From: Cristatella mucedo
Lineage: Eukaryota; Bryozoa; Phylactolaemata; Cristatellidae
Reading direction: 5' to 3'
DNA length: 64,000 nucleotides
Assembly (NCBI GenBank): GCA_009760855.2
Contig: WPIO01000015.1
Span: 101,001 to 165,000 of the forward strand
Shown here: piece after piece, positions 12,601 to 23,449 of the stretch
How the letters are laid out: each line of letters starts with the position of its first letter
Numbering within the stretch: position 1 is the stretch's first letter
Program-made: the position numbers and the translations under genes
The notes under the pieces: generated by a model
What the model was told of the DNA's origin: nothing
The model's database searches: none
What the model saw: the letters and a program-made list of their open reading frames with translations, nothing else

Positions 12601-15600
12601 CTGACTCGAGAGCCCAATCGCGATTCTAAGATGAGCCTGGCGCTCGCAGGCGCTCACACGTGGCCTGCCAAGGTCACGTGGGACTCACCTGCGACTGCAG
12701 CGACTCGGAGAGCCGGGCGGCGGCGTGCTCGCCCTCGATGCGTGCCGCCTTGTTCTCCTTGACCTGCCGCTCCGAGTAGTCCAGCATGACCGTCAGGTCG
12801 TCCACCTTGCTCTGCAGGACTGCATGCAAACAAGCTAGTCATGCCGGGCGGATGGCAGGTCAGCGAGCGCACTGCGGCGCGCTCGAACGGCATGACTCGG
12901 CCGCTTCGAAGCACTAGTCCTGCGGGCTGCTGCTTCGGGGGGGGGGAACCAATTCGACGAGTCTTTCCGGCTGCAGTTGGCACTCACACTCGTCGTTGGC
13001 GGTCTTGGTGGCGAGCACTGCGGACAGCTCGGCCACACGCTTGGCAGCCGCCTCCAGCTCGCGCGTCCTGGCGTCGTGCTGCTCCTGCAGCGACTGTCAA
13101 CAAACGAAACAGCGTGAATGACGAAAGTGAGCGATCCATCACTGCTGCACCGACGGCAGCCGGCATCGAAGAGGCACGTGCCGTCGCTTGCAACGATGCC
13201 AAAGTCTTCCGCTGCCTCGCCGCCAACGCCGATCCGACCGAGCTCAGCGCGGTCAGAGGTCGCCTCTAGCGAAGCGAGATGCGGCCGGGCTCGGGCGCAG
13301 CCGCGCTCACCTGGCCGACGTGCTCGAGGCGAGTGATCTGCTGTCGACACTTGACGACCTCCGACTCGGCAGTGTCCCGCCTCTCGTGCAGCTCATCATT
13401 GGCAGCCTGCAACGACAAGAAAGTAAATGGGGGTAAAACCATCAGGCAAGTGCGACCGAACCGCAGCCACCAGAGGTCCGGTGGCAGCTGTGCTACCGGC
13501 GAATGCATGCCCTATCGCTAGTGGAGAAAATAAAGTATCATTTGGCAATGGGCACCGTTTAGTGACAGATTATTTCGGAACAAGACATCCTGATAATTGC
13601 ATGCAGGTGCTACAGGAGAGGTTGTTGGCCGAATTCAATATGAATAATTTTTTTCAATATCTGAGCAACAATAGCTTTGCTCATGCCTAGTAAGTTGGTT
13701 TTATCCTTGACTCTAGATTATTGCAATTGCCATTAATTAGGACTGCTGGCTAGTGCCCTTAATCGTCTGCAACCGTTACGCACAACAGAACAGATCGTCT
13801 CAGCAGATCAGTCGTCAACAGCGAAGCAGCAACATCACACCACTTCTGTCGGAGCTTCACCGGGTCCCTTTCAATAATCAAATCGGTTTCGAGATCCTGT
13901 TTGGCTTAGAGGTCACTTCACTCGCTTGCACCAGCCTGCCTATCCGACAATGTAATCGCCCAGTGTATTCTTGCATCACTCCCTCCTCGGTATCTAGTCA
14001 GCTCGCCGTCCCTCGCACTTAAGTGAAATCTTGTGGTGATCAAGCCTCCAGCTTGCATGCATCGAAAGTCTGGAACTCGCTTCTAGCTACAGTCACAGGC
14101 GGCAATGACCTTCACTCATGTGTCAGCTAGAGATACGTCTGCTTCAGTCCGCTTTCCCTTAAGTAAATATTAGCTGATTTAAAAGCCTCATTTGTATAGT
14201 AGCAAAAGATCTTTAACAGCAATCACTACCACTTGCAGTTTGCAATAAAGAATTGCCCACATCAATGTTCGAACCTACAATTTCGGCCGTGAGCACCTTA
14301 CTCTCAGGCAATCACGAGTCAATAGCCTCGGTGAGCTTTTTTTTTGTTCTGGTGTGCATTGCATGCGTATGCGTGCATTATTCAGCTACTACGCACAGGT
14401 CTAGCTAACCAATGGCCTTGAGTGTCTTCCTGTTTGCTTTCGAACGCCGGCCCAAGCATAATAATAATAATAACAACAACACATTCGATAAAGCCCCCTC
14501 AAAGAACTCAATCTCTATCTGGGCTGCACTGGAACTGCACTTATCCAACCTGGAACTGCAGCTTATCAGGGAAAAGAGGGTTGCAATTTAGCTTCTACTG
14601 ACAGGACAAGCCAGGTGAAGGTTGAAGGACACGTCCTCCGATGCATATGATCCCATGCTAGTAACATGCACCGAATAAAAACAAAAAACACACAGCAGCA
14701 AAAAGACAAGTGCACTGGTGCACAGGGAAAGCAGAAAGAAACAAATGCATCTTTAGCTGAGACTTGAACGGTGCCAAGTGGTTGTAGGTGGTGACTGAAG
14801 CCGGAAGCAAATTTTTTACTCTTGGTGCATACAAACTGAATACCAAAAGATTGTAATTCAGTGCTGGGGCCGGCAAGAATACTGCAAGTGGAAGAGCAGG
14901 TGGTGGAAGTGCTTCTTTGAGAAGCAATGGGGTCGGATAGATAGGCTGGAGCAAGTAAACCAAGCACCCTGTAAGCTGGACAGAAGATTTTGAAATCAAG
15001 AGAAGAATAGGTGGTCGACGAGAGGCTGCAGACAGGTAAGACCGGCAGTGAAAAGATACGGTCCCTACCTAGTCCTTCTATCTAAACTTCGGAGAATTTG
15101 GAGTCGCGAGGCTAAGCAGCCACTGGGATCACTGGGTCGTACGCTTGCTTGTTGACTACAAGTTTCCATCGAGAAAATTATCCTTTGTGGATTTCCAAAG
15201 TCAGCCTAAAGACTCGTATGTGCAGGGGCAGCGTAACGTCAAACAACGGCAAAAGGGGTAAACGGTTGATCTTCAAAGCAAGCAAAATACCTGCTCGGGT
15301 GGACGAGACAACAGTTGCCCAAATAGGGCTACAATTGACACAACAACACGGCGAAGGGTCGGCGCCGAAAGAGACCACCGGCCCGTGTGAACAGCAGCTT
15401 TATACAATGCTTCGAGCATGCCCAACACTGTGAGCAACCACGCAGAGCTACCTGCAACTTTCTAATCTGCTCGGCCAGCGCCTCGGCTGCAGCAGCTGCT
15501 GCAGCCGAGGCGGTCATGTCAAGTTCCACGCTCTCTAGCTCTGCTGCTGTTGCATCGGCGGCGGACGCCCGCGACGAGGACAGATCATCGAGCGCCTCCT

Positions 15601-18600
15601 GGAAGTCAGGCGCGGGCAGCAGCAGCGGGGACGCGCTGCTGGCCACGACCGACTTCGACGAGGACACGGTGCGCGGCGACTTCTTGGGCGTGGCAATGCC
15701 CAGCAGTGTCTGCACGTGCGCCTCGCCGGCAGCGTCGCGGTCGAGCCGGCTCTGCAGCTGCTTGGCGGCGAGCAGACGCTCCAGGTCGCCGTATGAGTGC
15801 CGCAGGGCGGCCAGCTCGCACTCCAGCTCGGCCTGCCGACGACCGGCGCTGTCGCGGTCAGACGCTGCCTGCAGCCGCACCTGCAGCAATCCAGCAAAGC
15901 CGAGGCGTCAAAGCGGAGAAATGGGTCGCTGCTGCTAACGGCGCCAAGGCTTTGCGACGCAGCGGCGGCAGTCCTCAAAACGGCAAGTCTGACGGATATA
16001 GTTCAAAGCAACAACAGAATCGACCACTCCCGTGAGACTGGCCCACTTGCCAACGGCACGAAGGCATCGGCTTGGGGCCGATCGGAACGGGCGTTCAGGT
16101 GTCGCGCGCTCTGACACGGAAGTGGTGCTGCGTGCTGCAGCAGGCTGCCTGCTCCCGTTATCCAACGGGTAGCTAGTGGTGCAGGCAAAAGTTGGGGTGG
16201 CAATCTGGACCGTGTCGTTACGAGTGATCTGCGGAAAAGGCTTCGCCGAGCCACAGGCAAAGCACTAACTGCAGCATGCATCTGTACGAATTCCCCCTCT
16301 CTTTTCAAGGCAGGATTGCTACGCACAAGCAAACAGCAGCTAAACCAGGCGCGGCCAAGTGATTATCTTAATAATTTCAAAACACAGAGCAATCGGAAGA
16401 GCCGTCTGCCGTGCGACTGAGCACAGAAAAAATGAGCTCGGCGACGAGCTTGGAACGACCCCACGACCTCCGAGTTAGTGGTGCTTTCGGTGCTCTGCAA
16501 TGTTGATCAATCGAGACGACTTTGCGTTCAATGTTCAACATAGCGCGTGCATAAATGAACACGATCATGACTGCAAATTTGGTGCCAAGCTACAATGCAA
16601 CATTTACGTAAACGAACCCTAAGAGTACTAGATCTCTTTTTTTCAGCCTTTAGCTTAAACTGGAACGAATGTGTGACAATGGGCTAGTTATTACATGCAC
16701 AATTTTAGCCACGAACAAGCACACAGAGGACATTTCACTTGGGCCTTGCTAAGGCTGTGAGGCACTAGTATGCTCTGGCTTCTTTCAAATATCTCCAAAT
16801 CGGCCAAAGCGAATACTAAATATGACTTCCTCGAAATAATCGGTCAGCGAAGCCGATAAAAAAATATTGCAACAAGCACAATACCTTGCCCCCCCCCCCC
16901 GAGAGTCCATGGGTGGTGCTGTTCACACAGACACCTTACTCCATTGGCTAAGGGTGGTCTGCAGCGGTAGCAGACACGAGCGTCCTGCGACACGGCGCCA
17001 CATCCTTCGCAGCAACGAAGCAGCAGCACTCACCGACTCCAAGGTCGCCTGGAGCGACTGCACCTGGTCCCGAGATCTCTCCAGCGCAGCAGCGCTCGGC
17101 AGCGGCGCGCGGTCCAGCTGCGACGGCCCAGCCTCGCTGCCGCCGGCACCTGCAGGCACGAGCGAGCAAGGCTATGCCGGCGCGCACGCGTCAGCCGAGG
17201 CGCTCAAAGGCTCAGGGCAGCCGGAGGATGAGGGGGAGGAGGCTCGCAAGCGAGCTCCGCTTCGCAAGGATTTGCGGCAGAGGAGGCACGCTGCTGCGCC
17301 ACCTACCGGAGTCGACGGCAGAGGCGAGCCTCGGAGCGAGCTGGCTGTAGAGCGCCTCGAGCGCCTGGCGTCGCTCCAGCGCCAGCTCCTTGGCGCTCGT
17401 AGCTGCGGCGGAAGTGAGCAGCCGCTGCAGCTCGCTCCTCAGGCTCTTGTTCTCGGCTGCGTACTTGGCCAGCGCCGGGTTCAGCTCGAGCTGTGAGCGC
17501 AGCAGCTCCGCCTCCTTTTGCAGCTCTGCCTGCAAAGCGACGAGTCTCGAAGTCTCGTGTTTGCTGCATCATCGGAAGGAGGGAGCGATGCAGGAGAGAG
17601 ACCGAGCTTCGGAACAGACAGAGGAGAGACGGATGACACGCTGAATGATAGTAATAATAATAGTAATAATACATTTGTATAGCACCCTCGGAGAATTCAA
17701 TCACTTTCTAGGTACTCTACATTTGCTGCAAAGACGAACATAGACGAGGACAGAGAGCTATACAAACAAAAAGAGAAAGACATAGAGCCACAGACAGTCA
17801 AAAGGACAGAGAGCTGATAGGAATGCAATATAGTGCCGATGCAAATTTCACCTGCTATGCGCCCCACTTGAAGCAACGGCTCACTACTGCTTCCAGCAGA
17901 GGGATGCATCAAGGCAAAAGCTCCATTGACGAGACGGTGAAGATGGCGGCACAACCGAGGTGTAGTAGCACACCATTATTTTTGGCAGCCCTCGGCAGTT
18001 GCAGCTTCCTGGGCTCATCAGGCAGAACTAAGATATGAGTATACACCCGGTCTCGGCAAAGCAAAGCTGGGCATATGCTGGGTACCATCGCACTGTGCAA
18101 AACGTCCTTACTGCTTGTCCTACGAAAGTCTGGGCATCATTCCATGCTCACAGAATCGAAGCTCGGCCCGACATGTTTTGCACGCATGGGCTGCCGCACT
18201 GGATCGATCAAAGCTAAGGGGCTGCTAACTGGTGGAAGGTGACTTTCTCGGCAGCCCAGACTCCTTGCCTTCTTCCCGCGAATCGTCACTGCTCGACTGC
18301 ACTGAATGGGGCGGAATGAACCGTGAGATACGCCCCCTCGCCCCCAACAGTGACGTCGCACACGCTTCGCTCACCACGACTTCGTCGCGCTCCGGCAGCA
18401 ACTTGTCGGTCTCCAGCCTGCGAATGCAGTTCTCTCTGAGTTTGATTATCATTTTGGTCGACTGCAAGAACTTCTCGTGCTTGGCGCAGAGGTCCTCAGC
18501 TGCAGCGGAACGCTGCTCGATTTCCTGCAGAGAGGGCGAAGCACAGTCACGGGGCGCTTTTGCAGAAAGGTGACGTCACGTGCGAGAACTTACAACAGCG

Positions 18601-19548
18601 TCACAGCTTCGGCAGATCGTCGGTCAGCTATTAGCGAGCTCACGAGCTTTTCCTTTTCCATCTTCTCCAGCAGAAGCATGGCGTCGAGGAATGCAAGCTT
18701 CCAGTCTTTCGTCGGAGCAGCCGCCTCGCTTCGAGGCTCGATCGGAGCGGTGCGCCCCGGCGAGCAGTGCCCTGCGACAATGCAAGCACGCACGGCCAGC
18801 GTCACTAGTAATACAAGCGAATTATATATGTATGTGTGCATGCGTGTACGTGTGTGTGTGTGTGTGTGTGTGTGTGCATATATAAAACAGGGAAATGCAA
18901 TCTGTTTAAAGTCACAAAAGCGTGCAGGCACAGTGCATGGCAGTGAACACAATGGGAACGGCCCTGGTGCTTAAGCCTGACTGCGAAAAAAAAACGGTTT
19001 GGTTCAGCTGGGCCAGAACTGCCACATCACTATGGGCAGGGGCAGAGTGGTGAAGTAGCAGCAGCCTACCGTTGATTGTGTGCCCTGGACGAGCTGGGCC
19101 GTGGCAAGCGCTGGTGTTCAGCGCTGCGGTGGGTAGCTCACAGCCCTGCTGCCATTGCACCAGTTCTTCCTTAAGCTTGCGTATTTCCGCTTGCAACGCC
19201 ACCATGTTGCCGTGTGTATCCTCGTTGACGATGGCCTACCGAACGACATTAGTCCAGCCACGCTGAAAGCTCATGGCCATGCTCAAGAGGGGGAGCCAGG
19301 CCCCCCCCCCCCCGCCGGTTTTTGACAAAATGAACAGCGATATAGCACGCACGAGAAATCTATAGCAACGAGGAAGCTAAAACGCGACCGATCTCAAGTC
19401 AGCGTACGGTGATCTACAATTGGTAGCCTCGGCGACCCCAACAACTGCATTGTTCACTATTTGAGGCAGCAACTCCTTGCTGAAGGCGATTTCGAGGGAA
19501 ACCTGGGCAGAGGCAGTAGCAGCAGCAGCAAGGACAACAGCTTGATGC

Positions 19549-19584
<36 letters not shown>

Positions 19585-22500
19585 GACTTGATAAAGCACC
19601 CTCAGAGAACTTAATCTCTTTCTAGGCGCTTTACATTTGCTGCAAAGGGAAATGCAATTGAATGGTGAGTAAAATCATGCTTGAAAAACAAACAAAATGA
19701 ATAACATGGTTAGGGGTGACATGCACAGGGTCAGCGTGCAATTATGTTAAGTGGCAGTATGCACAGTGTCAGCAAGCATAGGCACAGCAAGGACGAATCA
19801 CAGGGACCCACTAAATGCTGTCCTAAATAGGTGTGTTTTAAAGTTCCTTTTAAATGTGGTCAGGTCAGGGGATGTTCTGACGCAGGTCGGGAGAGAGTTC
19901 CAGGCTTTGGGAGCATACGAACTAAATGCACGGTCTCCAGAGGATTTAAGGTTTGTACGAGGTATTTGTAGACTGTTAGATTCCAAAAAGCGGGTGGTAC
20001 GATGCTTGGCCTGATGGGGGAGTATATCGGAGAGATAGGCTAGAGCCATAGAATGAAGGGACCTAAAAGTGAGCAACAAAACCTTGAAGTCAATCCGTTG
20101 CTTGACTGGTAGCCAGTGCAGGTCGGCGAGAAGTGGAGTAATGTGGCAACTGCTACGCTCACGACAGACAAGCCTAGCTGCAGAGTTGTGCACCAGCTGC
20201 AATCGCCTGATCGCACATGCTGGTAGGCCAGTAAGCAGTGAGTTGCAGAAGTCGCATGAATTGGGCTCAAGCAAAAGTGCTGCATTATACAAACTTGACG
20301 ATGGAACTATTCATAATCCACTTTTTGCCTGCGAAGTCGGTGGGGGGCATCCCAATATCGTCCACATTGACGCCACCACAGCCGAGCACATCTGCACGCG
20401 GTCAGTCACAGCATGCATGCTCGGCCTTGCCCGACAGTGGCCAGCAGCAAGCAGCGACTCAAACAAACCCGCCTTATTTGCCTCCACAAGACGTCGCACG
20501 AATCGCTCACTTAGTTACTTGGTGGGTGTGCCCTGTCCAGCAGTCCAGCGGGCTCCAGGGCAGGTGGCCTATTTACCAAGTCGCCAGTGGGCGCCGACCG
20601 CTACGCGCTAGTAAGATAACTCACAGGTGAGGAAGTCCTCTTTTGGGACAGACTGCGCTTTTTACTTTGCCCCGCTTTTCTATCGCTGACCACCAGCAAG
20701 CGCTTAAAAAATCCCCAAGCTCCCTCCGGCTGCGCGTCGGCTGAGACCTTACCCAGGGATGCACTTATCCAGAGCGAAAGAAGAAATGCCTGTGCCCAAT
20801 GAAAGCCAGACAAAGCGAGTGCTTGCAAGTATGTGGGCCGTGCACCTGGCCTTTGCACTTTCACCTCTACATTTGACTATAAAAAAAGAACAACAGCTGT
20901 TCCTTGTGAATACCTCACCGGATTCTAAAAGGCTGCCAGTTGCAACTGGCAAAGCAGCGCTGGCGTAAAGTCAAGAAGAGGTAAAAATTAGCTGATTCAA
21001 CAGCTTCATTTATATAGCAGCAGAAGAATCGTAGCAGTTATCACTCTCGCTTGCAGTGTAGGCAATCGAGGATTGCCTGCGGCAGGACTAGAACTCACGA
21101 GCGGGGTCGTGAAGCACAAGCACCATACCCCTCGGCTGAGACCGAGGGGTATCTACATGCCAGCAATTTAATCCACGCTCATGTACCGTATAACAAGTAA
21201 TTGTCATGCTTTCATAACTCGATGTGATCCTTGCAATCGAGGTCTAGGCATAAGTTCGGGACACCATTACGTAATAAGATGTGGGAATCTTTCGGCACTT
21301 GCATTGCCACCAGGCAGACTTCACAAGTCAGCAATAGAGCAGCTGATGCAGCGAGGCAGTTGTGCAGCTGGGGTTGGAAGAAAGACTTTGAATCCAGGGG
21401 GCAAATGTTAGTCTGCCGGATACAGCAGCTCGGCCAAAGGATAGTGACTGAGCTTAAACGGCGCTGTAGAGCTACAGCGGCCAAGAGTGCACGCAAACGG
21501 ACCTTGTTTCGAATAAGTTTGGCCCGTCTTGCGTACTGCAGGGTCGACAGGGTTTCGCCGAGGCACTTGACACCAGGGTGAATGCAGGCGACCATACAGG
21601 TCCTAGCGTTGCCGCCCAGCGAGTCCTGCAAAGAGAGCGACCGGCAGAGGTTACAACGAGGCGTGCCAGCAAACCAGCTGGAGCTAGAGTGTGCGCACAC
21701 GGTCATTCTGCTTAGGGAAGTCTCACCGATGTGCACACTACAAGTAAAGCTAACAATACTCTATGGTCAAGAAACCTCAGCCTAAGGCCTAAACCAGGGG
21801 GGGGGAGGCACGGTTGCTGCTCTAGGAGCCGTGAACCGGTTCAGCTGTCGTGCGAGCTCAGAAACTAAACTACCTGTACCGAGAACGATAAACCTTGCCA
21901 GAAAAAGCAGCTCCAAACTTGCAATCTGCCATAGTTAGGCCTTTGGCAGTCTGTTATACCGAACAGGCCACGGCTTGTGTCCATCCCTTCAGCGGAGTCT
22001 GCATGCTTGGCACTGGTTTGGGAGTAACAAAAGTAACATTATCCACTGAGAATAAAAACGTACGTACTGCTGCTTAGTCCCTTCTCGGCTTTAGTCGTGC
22101 GTGTTTTGCGTTCATCTGGGGAGCAGGGTGTCTGCGGGAGTGACTGCCACCGATATGGAACAATAAATTGGTCTCGCGAGAAGACCTGGTTAAGCGTTTC
22201 AACTGTATTCAAGATTATTATGTAGTGTCGGCGTGTAGCTGGGTGGCACAGCCGGAACTGCGGAATCCTCCTAGTAATGGCTACCGCTGTGGCAGATGAA
22301 ACCTAGATCTTTTGCCCATCTTTGGGCTCGGCTATAGACCAAATAAATTGGCTCGCTTTGAGCTGAATAAAAGTGCTGCTGTGTCATTTCTGCAATCTCT
22401 AAATGCACCTACAGCCTAAATGCAAGCACTTTGCACCAAAGGACCGTATTTTCTGTGAGAGTGCAGACCATATCATCATGGGAGTGGATACTCCTTACCC

Positions 22501-23344
22501 GTAGGAGGAACGTCAGCTTGGAGTCTCTGTATGGCACGTGTCGGCTCTTGCCGTTCATGACGTCCACGAGCGCCATAATGACGTTGCCCAGAGCTGACAG
22601 ACTCTTGTTGATGCTGCCGGCTTCCTAAAAGTGCATGCGATGCAGGCGCCATGTGACAGCGTTAGTATGGCATAGCGTGAGTATGCGGCATTGCACCGAG
22701 GCAACACTGGCTCTCGAAAGCGAGTCCAACGCCGCTGCCACCTGTGCAGTTCTCTATCTCCTCCGCCTCTGTACCCCCACCTCTCTGTCTGTCTGTCTGC
22801 GCCTCCTCTGTCTCTCCCTCCCTCCTTCCCCACACCACCCGGTGCAGCAGCAGGCACGCAGCACCTTCAACCGCTGACCGGCGGTTCGGGTATCTTTCTG
22901 GCGCTCGCTGCCTGCCAGGTCGACGAGATTGAGCACACCCTGACGGATATTTTGCAGGCCGCCTTTCGTTTCTTTCGACTCGACCTGAATGGTGAACACG
23001 GCATGGCTGCGCGAAGATTCGCGGTTCATGGCCGTCGATGCGACAGTGCGATTCTGCCAGCCGTCGACGAGCACCTGGATGGACGAAACCGATGCACCGT
23101 GCATCTCTGTCTGCGATCCCAAGTGAGCGAGCAGCGCTATGCAGCTCATAGTCCATTACGAGAGATAGAGAAAAAAAGGAGAGAGAGAGAGAGAGGTGGA
23201 GAGAGGGAGAGGTGGAAAGAGAGAGAGGTGGAGAGAGAGAGAGAGAGGTGGAGAGAGAGAGAGAGAGAGAGAGGTGGAGAGAGAGAGAGAGGTGGAGAGA
23301 GAGAGGTGGAGAGAGAGAGAGAGGTGGAGAGAGAGAGAGAGGGG

Positions 23345-23400
<56 letters not shown>

Positions 23401-23409
23401 GAGAGGGGG

Positions 23410-23449
<40 letters not shown>

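Noticed and set aside
16880-16900. Recurrent poly-C/poly-G runs of 8-13 bases (also near 9.37, 11.75, 12.94, 19.30, 42.46, 42.87 and 50.9 kb)
   Set aside because: Noticeable but scattered, with no common context. They are probably ordinary homopolymer slippage or assembly uncertainty and not a functional element.
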